From positions 310,001 through 374,000 of the forward strand of contig NZ_SCVD01000021.1 of assembly GCF_004297125.1 (NCBI RefSeq): DNA of 64,000 nucleotides, written 5' to 3'. This DNA comes from Phenylobacterium sp. Lineage in GTDB: Bacteria > Pseudomonadota > Alphaproteobacteria > Caulobacterales > Caulobacteraceae. A program made the position numbers and the translations under genes. Positions 8,373 to 17,871 of the stretch are shown here, in pieces; position 1 is the first letter of the stretch, and every line of letters begins with the position of its first letter. Below the pieces are notes generated by a model, which was not told the origin of the DNA, searched no databases, and was given only the letters and a program-made list of their open reading frames with translations.

Positions 8373-9536
8373 ATGCCACAGACGGACTGGATCGCCGCCG
8401 AGGAAGCCCGGGACCGCCTGGGCGTGCGCCCGCAGACGCTCTACGCCTATGTGAGTCGCGGCCGGGTCAGCGTGCGGCCCGATCCGGGCGACCCGCGACG
8501 CAGCCTCTATCGCGCCGCCGACATCGCCGCCCTGGCCGAGCGCAAGTCCCGCAGCCGCAAGATCTCCGACGTGGCCGCCGGCGCCATCTCATGGGGCGAG
8601 CCGGTGCTGGCCTCCGAGATCACCACGGTGAGCGGAGGGCGCCTGTTCTATCGCGGCCGCGACGCCATCCGGCTGGCCGAGACCGAGACGCTGGAATCCG
8701 TCGCGCGCCTGCTTCGCGGGGGGCACGGCGCGGCGCTGAAGCGCACCGACCGACCGACGCCTCCGTCCGGACCGGACATGCGGACCCGCGCCTACCTGGC
8801 CCTCGCCCTCCGGGCGGCGGCCGATCCGCCGGCCCGCGGCCGGGCGGCCCTGGCCCTGGCGGTGGAGGCGGCGACCCTGCTGGACGTCCTGACCGACGCC
8901 ATCGCCGGCGAGGTCGGCGGCGGGGCGATCCACAACCGGCTGGCGCTGGCCTGGGGGCAGGGGCCGGGCGGGCCGGGCGCCGACCTGATCCGCCGCATCC
9001 TGGTGCTGGTCGCCGACCATGAGCTGAACGCCTCGGCCTTCGCCGCGCGCGTCGCCGCCTCGACCGGCGCGTCGCTGGCCGCGGCGGCGCTGGCCGGCCT
9101 CGCGACGCTCTCGGGTCCGCGCCACGGCGGGGCGACGGCGGCGGTGCGCAAGTTCGCGGCCGAGGCCGCCCAGCTGGGCCCGCGCGAGGCCATCGCCAGC
9201 CGGCTCACCGACGACCGCGCCCTGCCGGGCTTCGGCCACAACCTCTATCCGGACGGCGATCCGCGCGCCGCCGCGCTGCTGGACCGCTTCACGCCGCCGC
9301 CTGAGCTGGCCAGGTTGCAGGATGCGGTGAAGGCGATCACGGGCCTGACGCCCAACGTGGACTACGCCCTGATCGCCGCCTGCGAAGCGCTGAAACTGCC
9401 GCAGGACGCCCCCTTCGCCCTGTTCAGCATCGCCCGCTGCGCCGGCTGGATCGCCCACGCCATCGAGCAAGGCCAGACGGATTCCTTGATCCGCCCCCGC
9501 GCGCGGTACATCGGGCCAGAGCCGGAAGCAGGCTAA
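8373..9536 (+). CDS. Helix-turn-helix / citrate synthase fusion protein
   Basis: 387 residues. Residues about 5-55 form a MerR/excisionase-like DNA-binding segment (AAEEARDRLGVRPQTLYAYV, then YRAADIAALAER). The rest is a citrate synthase fold: ISWGEPVLASEITTVSGG, LSGPRHGGAT, GFGHNLYPDGDPRAAALL, and TPNVDYALIAACEAL. All three catalytic-type positions (His, His, Asp) are kept. Similar HTH-citrate synthase proteins are known in proteobacteria, but their function is not established. It could be an enzyme that senses acyl-CoA or oxaloacetate and controls the divergent citrate synthase gene. The start is placed at the ATG directly after the palindrome. The stop overlaps the convergent gltB end. Confidence 0.85.
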   Translation: MPQTDWIAAEEARDRLGVRPQTLYAYVSRGRVSVRPDPGDPRRSLYRAADIAALAERKSRSRKISDVAAGAISWGEPVLASEITTVSGGRLFYRGRDAIRLAETETLESVARLLRGGHGAALKRTDRPTPPSGPDMRTRAYLALALRAAADPPARGRAALALAVEAATLLDVLTDAIAGEVGGGAIHNRLALAWGQGPGGPGADLIRRILVLVADHELNASAFAARVAASTGASLAAAALAGLATLSGPRHGGATAAVRKFAAEAAQLGPREAIASRLTDDRALPGFGHNLYPDGDPRAAALLDRFTPPPELARLQDAVKAITGLTPNVDYALIAACEALKLPQDAPFALFSIARCAGWIAHAIEQGQTDSLIRPRARYIGPEPEAG

Positions 9537-12500
9537 GCCCGCTCGTGCATCCGCTCTTCGGCCTCGAGAGGATGGTCGAGGCGGCCGACCATCTCCTTCG
9601 GGCAGACCTGCCAGAAGTCCGCCAGCGCAAGGTCCCAGTTGCGCAGCAGGTCGAGGGCCAGGGCCGAGCCGGTTTCCCGCTGGTGCTCCTCGACCAGCTT
9701 CTTCAGCACGTCCTGCCAGTGCGGGCTGGAGACGCGGCGGACGATCACGCTCTCGGTGTTGAGCACCCGGTGGAAGCTCGCTTCCGGGTCGTGGACGAAG
9801 GCCATTCCGCCGGTCATGCCCGCGGCGAAGTTGAAGCCCACGCGACCCAGGATCACCGCCGTCCCGCCGGTCATGTACTCCAGCCCGTTGGCGCCGCAGC
9901 CCTCGATCACCGTCGTCGCGCCCGAGTTCCGCACGCCGAACCGCTCGCCCGCCAGGCCGGCGGCGAACAGCCGGCCGGACGTCGCGCCGTACAGCACCGT
10001 GTTGCCGATGATGGCGTTCAGGTGCGGCTGGGCCAGCTGGGGCGCCGGCTTGATCACGATCGTCGCGCCGGAAAGCCCCTTGCCGACGTAGTCGTTGGCC
10101 TCGCCGGTCACTTCCAGGCGCAGGCCCTGCACCGCGAAGGCGCCCAGGCTCTGGCCGGCCGAGCCCTTGAGCTGCACCGTCAGGTGGCCCGGCTGCAGGC
10201 CGTCCATGCCGAAGGTGCGCACCATGTGCGAGGACGTCCGCGTGCCAATGGCGCGCGCGGTGTTCTGCACCGTGTAGGTGAGCTGCATCTTCTCGCCGCG
10301 CTCCAGCATGGGGGCGGCGTCGCGGACGATCTGGGCGTCGAGGGTGTCGGGCACCTCGTTGCGGCCCTCGATGGTGCAGAACGGCTTGTTGAGGCCGGGG
10401 TCGGCCTTCACCAGCAGCGGGTTCAGGTCGAGGTCGTCCAGATGCTCGCCGCCGCGGCTGACCTGCATGAGCAGGTCGGTGCGGCCGATCACCTCGTTGA
10501 GCGACCGGGCGCCGATCTTGGCCAGGATCTCGCGGACCTCCTCGGCGATGAAGGTGAAGAGGTTGATCACCTTCTCCGGCGTGCCGGTGAACTTCGAGCG
10601 TAGGCCCTCGTCCTGGGTGCAGACCCCCACCGGGCAGGTGTTGGAATGGCACTGGCGCACCATGATGCAGCCCATGGCGATCAGGCTGGCGGTGCCGATC
10701 CCGAACTCCTCGGCCCCCAGCATGGCGGCGATCACCACGTCGCGGCCGGTGCGGATGCCGCCGTCGGTGCGCAGGCGCACGAAGTGGCGCAGGTTATTCA
10801 GGGTCAGCACCTGGTGGGCTTCGGAGAGGCCCATCTCCCAGGGCCCGCCGGCATATTTGATCGAGGTCTGCGGCGAGGCGCCGGTGCCGCCGACGTTGCC
10901 GGAGATCAGGATGACGTCGGCCTTGGCCTTGGCCACGCCGGCCGCGATGGCGCCGATCCCGGTCATCGAGACCAGCTTCACCGTCACCCGGGCGTCGGGG
11001 TTGATCTGCTTCAGGTCGTAGATGAGCTGGGCCAGGTCCTCGATCGAATAGATGTCGTGGTGCGGCGGCGGGCTGATCAGCATCACTCCCGGCGTCGCGT
11101 GCCGCAGCCGCGCGATCAGTTCGGTGACCTTGAAGCCCGGAAGCTGCCCGCCCTCGCCGGGCTTGGCGCCCTGGCTGACCTTGATCTCGATCTCGCGGCA
11201 CTGGTTCAGGTATTCGGCGGTGACGCCGAACCGGCCCGAGGCGATCTGCTTCACCGCCGAGTTGGGATTGTCGCCGTTGGGCAGCGGCTGGTAGCGGCTG
11301 CGATCCTCGCCGCCCTCGCCGGACACCGACTTCGCGCCGATCCGGTTCATGGCGATGTTGAGCACGCCGTGGGCCTCGGGGCCGAGCGCGCCCAGGCTCA
11401 TGCCGGGGGTCAGGAAGCGCTTGCGGATCTCATTGACGCTCTCGACCTCCTCCAGCGGCGCCGGCTTGGCGTCGGCGCGGATGTCCAGCAGGTCGCGGAG
11501 CTGGATGGCCGGCAGGGTGCGCAGGCCGTCCGAGAAGCGCTTGAAGACCTGGTAGTCGCCGGTGTCGCAGGCGCGCTGCAGGGTATGGATCATCCGCGCC
11601 TCGAAGGCGTGGGCCTCGCCCGTGCGGCGCGCCTTGTAGAAGCCGCCCACCGGCAGGCTGATCGCCGCCGGGTCCCAGGACTTGCGGTGCAGCTCGACCG
11701 CCTTGGCTTCCAGGCCGGCCAGGCCGATGCCGGAGATGCGCGAGGGCATCCCCGGGAAGAACTCGGCCACCAGGCTGCGCGACAGGCCGACGGCTTCGAA
11801 GTTGTAGCCGCCGCGGTATGAGGAGATCACCGAGATCCCCATCTTGGAGATGATCTTGAGCAGGCCGCCCTCGATCGCCTTCTTGTGGTTCAGGCACAGG
11901 TCGCGGAGCGTCAGCTCCCCGGTCAGGCCGCGCTCCAGGCGATCGACATAGCTTTCCTGAGCCAGATAGGCGTTCACCGCCGTCGCGCCCACGCCGATCA
12001 GGACGGCGAAGGCGTGGGTGTCCAGGCACTCGGCCGAGCGGACGATGATCGAGACGTAGGACCGCAGGCCCTTGCCCACCAGCCAGGCGTGGACGCCGCC
12101 GGTCGCCAGGATCATCGGCAGGGCGACGCGCTCCGGCCCCGTGCCCATGTCGGTGAGCACGATGGTCGAGCAGCCGCGCAGGGCGGCTTCCTCGGCCTCG
12201 GCGCGGATGCGGTCCAGGTTGGCGCGCAGGGCGTCGCCGCCGCGGCTCTCGTCCGCAGGGATCGGCATGGTGCAATCGATCTGGGCGACGTTCTTCTCGC
12301 CGATGACCTCGATCACGCGGTTGTACATGCCGGTGGTGAGCACCGGGCTTTCCATCACGAAGACGTCGGCCTGGGTCTCGTTCTCGGCCAGGATGTTGCC
12401 GAGGTTCTTGAACCGGGTCTTGAGGCTCATCACCGCCGTCTCGCGCAGCGAGTCGATCGGCGGGTTGGTCACCTGGCTGAAGTTCTGGCGGAAGAAGTGG

Positions 12501-14077
12501 CTGAGCGGGCGGTAGCCCTCGGACAGCACGGCCAGCGGCGTGTCGTCGCCCATGGAGCCGACGGCCTCCTTGGCGTCCTCGACCATCGGGGCCAGGATCA
12601 GCTCCAGGTCTTCCAGCGTGATGCCGGCGGCGGCCTGGCGGCGCACCAGTTCCTCGCGGCCGTAGAGGCGGGGTTCGGGCCCGGGGCCGATCTTCTCCTC
12701 GAGGTCCACCATGTTGCCGAGCCAGCGGTCGTAGGGGTGCTGGTTGGCCAGGCGGTCGAGGATCGCCTCCTCGTCGTAGAGCTTGCCCTCGTTGAGGTCG
12801 ATCGCCAGCATCCGCCCGGGCTCGATGTGCGCCTTGCGGATGATCCGGCTCTCCTCGACCCGGCACATCCCGGCCTCGGAGCCGACGATCAGCAGTCCGT
12901 CCGAAGTCTGGGCGACGCGCAGGGGGCGCAGGCCGTTGCGGTCCTTGCCCGCCACCACCCAGCGGCCGTCGCTGGCGCAGACCGCCGCCGGGCCGTCCCA
13001 CGGCTCCATGACGGCGTTGCAGTACGAATAGAGGGCCCTGTGGCTGGCCTTCATCTGCTCGCCCGAGCGGGTGTTCCACGCCTCGGGGATCAGCAGGGTC
13101 TTGGCCATGGGCGCGTCGCGGCCGGCGCGGACCAGCACCTCGAATGTGTTGTCGAGGGCGGCCGAGTCGGAAACGCCCGGCTGGATCACCGGCTTGATGT
13201 CGTCCTGGTAGTCGCCGAACGCCGAGGCCGCCATGCGGATCTCGTGGCTTTTCATCCAGTTGACGTTGCCCTTCAGCGTGTTGATCTCGCCGTTGTGGGC
13301 CAGCATCCGGAACGGCTGGGCCAGCCGCCATTCGGGGAAGGTGTTGGTGGAATAGCGCTGGTGGAAGATCGCCACCGCGGCCTGGAAGCGCGGGTCGGTC
13401 AGGTCCGGGTAGAAGGCGTCGATGCTCTCCGCCAGGAACATGCCCTTGTAGATCAGCGCCCGCGCCGACAGGGAGCAGATGTAGAAGTGCTGGATGTTGG
13501 CCTGGGCGACCCGCTTCTCGATCCGCTTGCGGCAGAGGAACAGGGCGCGCTCCAGCGCCTCGCCGTCCATGCCCTTGGGCGGCGAGAGCATGATCTGCTC
13601 GATCTCGGGGCGCGTGGCGTTGGCCTTCTCGCCGATCACCGAGGTGTCGGTCGGCACCTGGCGCCAGCCATAGATGTAGAAGCCGAAGCGCAGCACCTCG
13701 GACTCCACGATGGTCCGGGCGGCCTCCTGGGCGCCCAGGTCGACGCGGGGCAGGAAGACCTGGCCGACGGCGATGGGACCGGGTCGCACGACGTGGCCGA
13801 TCCGCTCCACGTGGGCGGCGAAGAAGTCCTGCGGCACCGAGACCAGCACGCCGGCGCCGTCGCCGGTCTTGCCGTCGGCGTCCACCGCGCCCCGATGCCA
13901 GACGGCTTTCAGCGCACGGATGGCCAGCTCCACGACCTCGCGGCGGGGCTTGCCGTCGATCGCGCAGACCAGCCCCACGCCGCAGGCGTCGTGCTGGGCG
14001 GTGATGTCGTAGCCGCCGTTGGCGTCGAGCAGGCGCTGCCGGTCGTGTTCGTAGCGGGCGAGGATGTCGTCGGTCAT
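9533..14077 (-). CDS. gltB: Glutamate synthase (NADPH) large subunit
   Basis: 1514 residues when started at 14,077, the normal size for bacterial GltB. It transfers the glutamine amide nitrogen to 2-oxoglutarate, giving two glutamates. The order of parts is: a short propeptide with the Ntn glutaminase nucleophile Cys32 (HDACGVGL), a central linker domain, the FMN-binding synthase domain (HHDIYSIEDLAQLIYDLKQ; GGTGASPQTSIKYAG), the 3Fe-4S site with spacing CX5CX4C (CIMVRQCHSNTCPVGVC), and the C-terminal GXGXG beta-helix (VIEGCGANGLEYMTGG). The frame stays open far upstream into gltD, but the ATG 5 bp after the gltD stop fits the known N-terminus. It is the second gene of gltD-gltB. Confidence 0.95.
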   Translation of the reverse strand: MTDDILARYEHDRQRLLDANGGYDITAQHDACGVGLVCAIDGKPRREVVELAIRALKAVWHRGAVDADGKTGDGAGVLVSVPQDFFAAHVERIGHVVRPGPIAVGQVFLPRVDLGAQEAARTIVESEVLRFGFYIYGWRQVPTDTSVIGEKANATRPEIEQIMLSPPKGMDGEALERALFLCRKRIEKRVAQANIQHFYICSLSARALIYKGMFLAESIDAFYPDLTDPRFQAAVAIFHQRYSTNTFPEWRLAQPFRMLAHNGEINTLKGNVNWMKSHEIRMAASAFGDYQDDIKPVIQPGVSDSAALDNTFEVLVRAGRDAPMAKTLLIPEAWNTRSGEQMKASHRALYSYCNAVMEPWDGPAAVCASDGRWVVAGKDRNGLRPLRVAQTSDGLLIVGSEAGMCRVEESRIIRKAHIEPGRMLAIDLNEGKLYDEEAILDRLANQHPYDRWLGNMVDLEEKIGPGPEPRLYGREELVRRQAAAGITLEDLELILAPMVEDAKEAVGSMGDDTPLAVLSEGYRPLSHFFRQNFSQVTNPPIDSLRETAVMSLKTRFKNLGNILAENETQADVFVMESPVLTTGMYNRVIEVIGEKNVAQIDCTMPIPADESRGGDALRANLDRIRAEAEEAALRGCSTIVLTDMGTGPERVALPMILATGGVHAWLVGKGLRSYVSIIVRSAECLDTHAFAVLIGVGATAVNAYLAQESYVDRLERGLTGELTLRDLCLNHKKAIEGGLLKIISKMGISVISSYRGGYNFEAVGLSRSLVAEFFPGMPSRISGIGLAGLEAKAVELHRKSWDPAAISLPVGGFYKARRTGEAHAFEARMIHTLQRACDTGDYQVFKRFSDGLRTLPAIQLRDLLDIRADAKPAPLEEVESVNEIRKRFLTPGMSLGALGPEAHGVLNIAMNRIGAKSVSGEGGEDRSRYQPLPNGDNPNSAVKQIASGRFGVTAEYLNQCREIEIKVSQGAKPGEGGQLPGFKVTELIARLRHATPGVMLISPPPHHDIYSIEDLAQLIYDLKQINPDARVTVKLVSMTGIGAIAAGVAKAKADVILISGNVGGTGASPQTSIKYAGGPWEMGLSEAHQVLTLNNLRHFVRLRTDGGIRTGRDVVIAAMLGAEEFGIGTASLIAMGCIMVRQCHSNTCPVGVCTQDEGLRSKFTGTPEKVINLFTFIAEEVREILAKIGARSLNEVIGRTDLLMQVSRGGEHLDDLDLNPLLVKADPGLNKPFCTIEGRNEVPDTLDAQIVRDAAPMLERGEKMQLTYTVQNTARAIGTRTSSHMVRTFGMDGLQPGHLTVQLKGSAGQSLGAFAVQGLRLEVTGEANDYVGKGLSGATIVIKPAPQLAQPHLNAIIGNTVLYGATSGRLFAAGLAGERFGVRNSGATTVIEGCGANGLEYMTGGTAVILGRVGFNFAAGMTGGMAFVHDPEASFHRVLNTESVIVRRVSSPHWQDVLKKLVEEHQRETGSALALDLLRNWDLALADFWQVCPKEMVGRLDHPLEAEERMHERA

Positions 14078-14082
14078 CGGCG

Positions 14083-15531
14083 TCACTCGGCGGGGGTCAG
14101 GGCGTCGGCGCGGGCGTGCGCCATCAGGTAGCGGTGGATGGCCTCGGCGGCGTCGCGGCCGTCGCGGATCGCCCAGACCACCAGGCTCGCGCCGCGGACG
14201 ATGTCGCCGGCGGCGAAGACGCCCGGGATCGAGGTCATCATGCTGCGCATGTCGGCCTTCACCGTGCCCCAGCGGGTCACGGCCAGGTCGGGGACGTCGA
14301 AGGCCGTCGGCAGGTCCTCGGGGTCGAAGCCCAGGGCCTTGATGACGAGGTCGGCGCGCAGGTCGAAGTCGGCGCCCTCGATCTCCTCCGGCGCCTGGCG
14401 GCCCGACGAGTCCGGCGGGCCCAGGCGCATGCGCGCGGCCACCAGGCCCGCGGCCTTCAGCGCGTCGCCGGTCACCGCCTTGGGCGCGGCCAGCCATTCG
14501 AAGATGACGCCCTCTTCCTCGGCGTTGGCCACCTCGCGGTCCGAGCCCGGCATGTTGGCGCGGTCGCGGCGGTAGAGGCAGGTCACCGAGGTCGCGCCCT
14601 GGCGGACGGCGGTGCGCACGCAGTCCATGGCGGTGTCGCCGCCGCCGACCACCACGACGTCCTTGCCCTCGGCGTTCAGCTTGCCGGAGTCGAAGTCCAC
14701 GACCTCGTCGCCCATGCCCTTGCGGTTGGAGGCGATCAGGTAGTCCAGAGCCGCCACCACCCCGGCCGAGCCCGCGCCCGGAACGGTCATGTCGCGCGCC
14801 GCATAGACGCCGGTGGCGATCAGGACACTGTCGTGCTTGGCCCGCAGCTGGTCCAGCGTGGCGTCGCGGCCGACCTCGAAGTCCAGCACATATTCCACCC
14901 CGCCCTCGGCGAGGCGCCGCGTGCGGCGCTCCACGACGTCCTTCTCCAGCTTGAAGCCGGGGATGCCGTAGACCAGCAGGCCGCCGGGCCGGTCGTGGCG
15001 GTCGTAGACGGTGACCGCATAGCCCAGCTCGCGCAGGCGCTCGGCCGCGGCAAGGCCTGCCGGGCCCGCGCCGACGATTCCCACCGACTGCCGGCGATCC
15101 GCGCCGGCGACCACGGGACGGACCCAGCCCATCTCCCAGGCTTTGTCCGACAGGTAGCGCTCGACCGCGCCGATGGTGACGGTGCCGTGGCCCGACTGCT
15201 CGATCACGCAGTTGCCTTCGCACAGCCGGTCCTGCGGGCAGATGCGGCCGCAGATCTCGGGCATGGCGTTGGTGGCCTGGCTGAGGGCGTAGGCCTCTTC
15301 CAGCCGGCCTTCGGCGGTCATCCGCAGCCAGTCGGGGATGTTGTTGTGCAGTGGGCAGTGGGTCTGACAGAACGGGACGCCGCACTGCGAGCAGCGCGAG
15401 GCCTGTTCCGAGGCCTTGGCGTCGATGAAGTCGCGGTAGATCTCGTGAAAGTCGCCCGAGCGCGCGTCGGCCGCCCGCTTCTCCGGGGTCGTCCTCGGCG
15501 TCACCGTAAACTTCAGCATGCGCTCAGCCAT
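14083..15531 (-). CDS. gltD: Glutamate synthase small subunit
   Basis: 482 residues. GltD takes electrons from NADPH through FAD and two 4Fe-4S clusters to GltB. The N-terminal cluster region shows CSQCGVPFCQTHCPL and ICGRICPQDRLCEGNCV. The FAD site is GIVGAGPAGLAAAERL, followed by GGLLVYGIPGFKLEK, and the NADPH site is VVVVGGGDTAMDCVRTA. The gene is transcribed first, and gltB begins 5 bp after its stop. The order gltD-gltB is the reverse of E. coli gltBD. The upstream region carries three related half-sites (15,597-15,675) that may regulate the operon. Confidence 0.95.
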   Translation of the reverse strand: MAERMLKFTVTPRTTPEKRAADARSGDFHEIYRDFIDAKASEQASRCSQCGVPFCQTHCPLHNNIPDWLRMTAEGRLEEAYALSQATNAMPEICGRICPQDRLCEGNCVIEQSGHGTVTIGAVERYLSDKAWEMGWVRPVVAGADRRQSVGIVGAGPAGLAAAERLRELGYAVTVYDRHDRPGGLLVYGIPGFKLEKDVVERRTRRLAEGGVEYVLDFEVGRDATLDQLRAKHDSVLIATGVYAARDMTVPGAGSAGVVAALDYLIASNRKGMGDEVVDFDSGKLNAEGKDVVVVGGGDTAMDCVRTAVRQGATSVTCLYRRDRANMPGSDREVANAEEEGVIFEWLAAPKAVTGDALKAAGLVAARMRLGPPDSSGRQAPEEIEGADFDLRADLVIKALGFDPEDLPTAFDVPDLAVTRWGTVKADMRSMMTSIPGVFAAGDIVRGASLVVWAIRDGRDAAEAIHRYLMAHARADALTPAE

Positions 15532-15596
15532 GGGACTGCGCCTTCTCCTGTCCGAGGCGCCATCTAGAGGCCGACAATCCGGCTGGAAAGCAGTAA

Positions 15597-15675
15597 GTCC
15601 ATATAGTGGACTATTAGTGTCGCGGTATGACGCCGATGTGACCTTCTGGCGCGGCCGCGGGCGAAAAATAGTCCA
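15597..15675. promoter_or_regulatory. Repeated TGGACTAT half-sites between gltD and uppP
   Basis: GTCCA (15,597-15,601), 5 bp, TGGAC (15,607-15,611) make one palindrome. TGGACTATT at 15,607-15,615 recurs inverted as AATAGTCCA at 15,667-15,675. The three half-sites lie in the 200-bp divergent gap between gltD and uppP, in locally AT-rich DNA. They look like binding sites for one dimeric regulator. Which of the two genes is controlled is unknown. Confidence 0.5.
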
Positions 15676-15747
15676 ATTTTGAGATGAACTTCTTTTTCAC
15701 CATAGTGCCGCCCCTTCGGCCCTGCCGACTTGTATTGGAGCGTCACC

Positions 15748-16548
15748 GTGCCGGACTGGGTCTACGCCATCATCCTGGGCGTCATCGAAGGCCTGACCGA
15801 GTTCATACCGGTCTCCTCGACGGGGATGATGCTCCTGGCCAAGCAGGCCATGGGACTGCCCAGCGGATTCTGGGACACGTTTGCGGTGATGATCCAACTG
15901 GGGGCGATCCTGGCGGTGGTCGCCCTCTATTTCGGCAAGCTCTGGAAGCAGGTGATCGGCCTGCCCACCGACCCCGAGGCGCGCAAGTTCGCCCTGACGG
16001 TGATCGTGGCCTTCCTGCCGTCGGTGGTGCTTGGCCTCCTGCTCCACGACTTCATCAAGGCTGTGCTGTTCGACAGCCCGATCGTGCAGTGCATCTCGCT
16101 GATCCTGGGCGGGATCGTGCTGCTGTTCATCGACCGCATCGCGCCCAAGCCCGTCGCGCACGACGCCTTCAAGCTGCCGCTGGTCAAGGCGCTGGCGATC
16201 GGCCTCTTCCAGGTGCTGGCCATGATGCCGGGCGTCTCGCGCTCCGGCGCCACCATCGTGGGCGGCATGCTGTTCGGGGTGGAAAAGCGGGCGGCCGCCG
16301 AATTCACCTTCTTCCTGGCGATCCCGACCATGCTGGGCGCCTTCGTGCTGGATGCCTGGGAAAGCCGCGACCAGCTCACCGGCGACACCCTGCCGCTCAT
16401 CGCCATCGGCTTCGTGGTCGCCTTCCTGGTGGCCATCGTGGTGATCCGCACCATGCTGGCGATCGTCACCAGCCGCGGCCTGGCGCCCTTCGGCTGGCTG
16501 CGGATCGCGATCGGCGGGATCGGGCTGGCGCTGCTGACGCTGAACTGA
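15748..16548 (+). CDS. uppP: Undecaprenyl-diphosphatase
   Basis: 266 residues from GTG 15,748. BacA/UppP removes a phosphate from undecaprenyl diphosphate in the inner membrane, recycling the lipid carrier for peptidoglycan and polysaccharide. Both family signatures are present: GVIEGLTEFIPVSSTGMM near the N-terminus and MPGVSRSGATIVGGMLFGVEKRAAAEF (residues about 160-190, written here in part as PGVSRSGATI). About eight membrane segments are predicted by eye. GGAG at 15,737 with 7-bp spacing favours this GTG over an in-frame TTG 18 bp upstream. Confidence 0.93.
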   Translation: MPDWVYAIILGVIEGLTEFIPVSSTGMMLLAKQAMGLPSGFWDTFAVMIQLGAILAVVALYFGKLWKQVIGLPTDPEARKFALTVIVAFLPSVVLGLLLHDFIKAVLFDSPIVQCISLILGGIVLLFIDRIAPKPVAHDAFKLPLVKALAIGLFQVLAMMPGVSRSGATIVGGMLFGVEKRAAAEFTFFLAIPTMLGAFVLDAWESRDQLTGDTLPLIAIGFVVAFLVAIVVIRTMLAIVTSRGLAPFGWLRIAIGGIGLALLTLN

Positions 16549-16564
16549 TCCGGGCGGCCGCGGC

Positions 16565-17542
16565 TCAGGCCCTGCCGGCTTCCATCTCCCGGGCGTCCTG
16601 GTCGGCGTACTGGCCGCCCTTGCGGTAGCTGTAGAGATAGGTCGGAAGCACCGCCTCGAGGCTGGTGGGCGTGATCCCCAGGTCGCTCAGGCCGGGGTAT
16701 TGGCCGCTGACGACATTGTCGCTGCGCAGCGCCTCCACCTGGTCCGTCGTCACCGGCGGCGGGATCACGCCGGCGACCAGGTCGCAAAGGCTGCCGAGCG
16801 CGCTCGCGACTGGCCAGGGCACCGGGATCAGCAGGCGATGCTGTCCGGTCTCGGCCAGCATCTTCTCCATCAGTTCTTTGAAGCTGAACGCGCCCGGGCC
16901 GCCCAACTCATAGGTCTGGCCGGCGGTCGCCTCGTCGGTCACCACGCGGGCCAGGGCCTGACCCACGTCGCCCACGAACACCGGCTGGAAGCGGGTGTGC
17001 CCGCCGCCGATCAGCGGCAGGGCTGGGCTGAGCTGCGCCATGGCGGCGAACCGGTTGAAGAAGCCGTCGCCATTGCCGAAGACGATGGAGGGTCGCACGA
17101 TGGTGGCGTTGGCGTAGACCGCGCGGACCGCGGCCTCTCCCTCGGCCTTGGTGCGCAGGTACTTCGACGGCGAGGCGGGGTCGGCGCCCAGGGCCGACAT
17201 CTGCACGACGCGGGCGACGCCCATGGTCCGGGCCGCCTCGGCGACGTTGCGCGCGCCCATCACATGGATGGCCTGGAACCCCTGGCGGCCGGTCTCGCGC
17301 AGCAGGCCCGCCAGGTTCAGCGACACCGTCGCGCCGTCCAGGGCGCGCTCGATCGAGGGCTGGTTGCGGATATTGGCCTGGACCACGTCGATCTGGCCCA
17401 CGTCGCCCAGCAGGCGCATCTTGTAGGCGAGGTTCGGGTTGCGGATCGCCACGCGCACGCGCCAGCCGGCCTTGGCCAGGTAGCGGACGGCCTGGGTGCC
17501 CACGAAGCCGGAGCCTCCGAAGACGGTGACGAGGTTCTGCAT
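16565..17542 (-). CDS. NDUFA9-like NAD(P)-binding protein (complex I-associated)
   Basis: 325 residues from ATG 17,542. It is an atypical short-chain reductase with an N-terminal Rossmann motif VTVFGGSGFVGTQAVRYLAKAG (key part GGSGFVG), then NLAGLLRETGRQGF, SALGADPASPSKYLRTKAEGE (the active-site-like YxxxK has become YLRTK), and VRPSIVFGNGDGFFNRFA. This pattern is typical of alphaproteobacterial relatives of the mitochondrial complex I subunit NDUFA9. Its role is thought to be assembly or stability of complex I rather than catalysis. The frame is open upstream, but residues before this ATG have no family character. It converges on uppP. Confidence 0.85.
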   Translation of the reverse strand: MQNLVTVFGGSGFVGTQAVRYLAKAGWRVRVAIRNPNLAYKMRLLGDVGQIDVVQANIRNQPSIERALDGATVSLNLAGLLRETGRQGFQAIHVMGARNVAEAARTMGVARVVQMSALGADPASPSKYLRTKAEGEAAVRAVYANATIVRPSIVFGNGDGFFNRFAAMAQLSPALPLIGGGHTRFQPVFVGDVGQALARVVTDEATAGQTYELGGPGAFSFKELMEKMLAETGQHRLLIPVPWPVASALGSLCDLVAGVIPPPVTTDQVEALRSDNVVSGQYPGLSDLGITPTSLEAVLPTYLYSYRKGGQYADQDAREMEAGRA

Positions 17543-17683
17543 GACGGCGCGGCCGGTCCTGTCGCTCTTGAGAAGGGTGCGGTTTAGGCGATGCGGCGGC
17601 GGCCCGCAATCCGGCGCTGAGAAGGGCCGTTGACCCGGTGGGGGCGTTGCCATATGTAGCCGCCTCCCGATCCGACGGACGGG

Positions 17684-17770
<87 letters not shown>

Positions 17771-17809
17771 CCGGATTGATCCAACCCGGTAGGAGCATAC
17801 TCCGCTCCG

Positions 17810-17823
17810 GTCCTTTCCTGGGC
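17810..17823 (+). repeat. Partial copy of the tRNA-Leu 3' end
   Basis: GTCCTTTCCTGGGC at 17,810-17,823 repeats exactly bases 17,753-17,766 of tRNA-Leu. After it the copy diverges (GCC instead of ACCA). A direct repeat of a tRNA 3' end is the classic trace of site-specific integration, but only about 43 bp lie between the two copies. It may be the scar of an excised or deleted element, or a short tandem duplication. Confidence 0.6.
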
Positions 17824-17871
17824 GCCCCCCCTACGATAAACCGGGGGTATTACGTCGGAGTTGGAAACGCA

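Noticed and set aside
9533..15385. One continuous 1950-codon open frame spanning gltB and most of gltD
   Set aside because: The upstream part is the gltD gene read out of frame. The real GltB begins at 14,077, right after the gltD stop, with the conserved propeptide and Cys32. It is not a GltD-GltB fusion.
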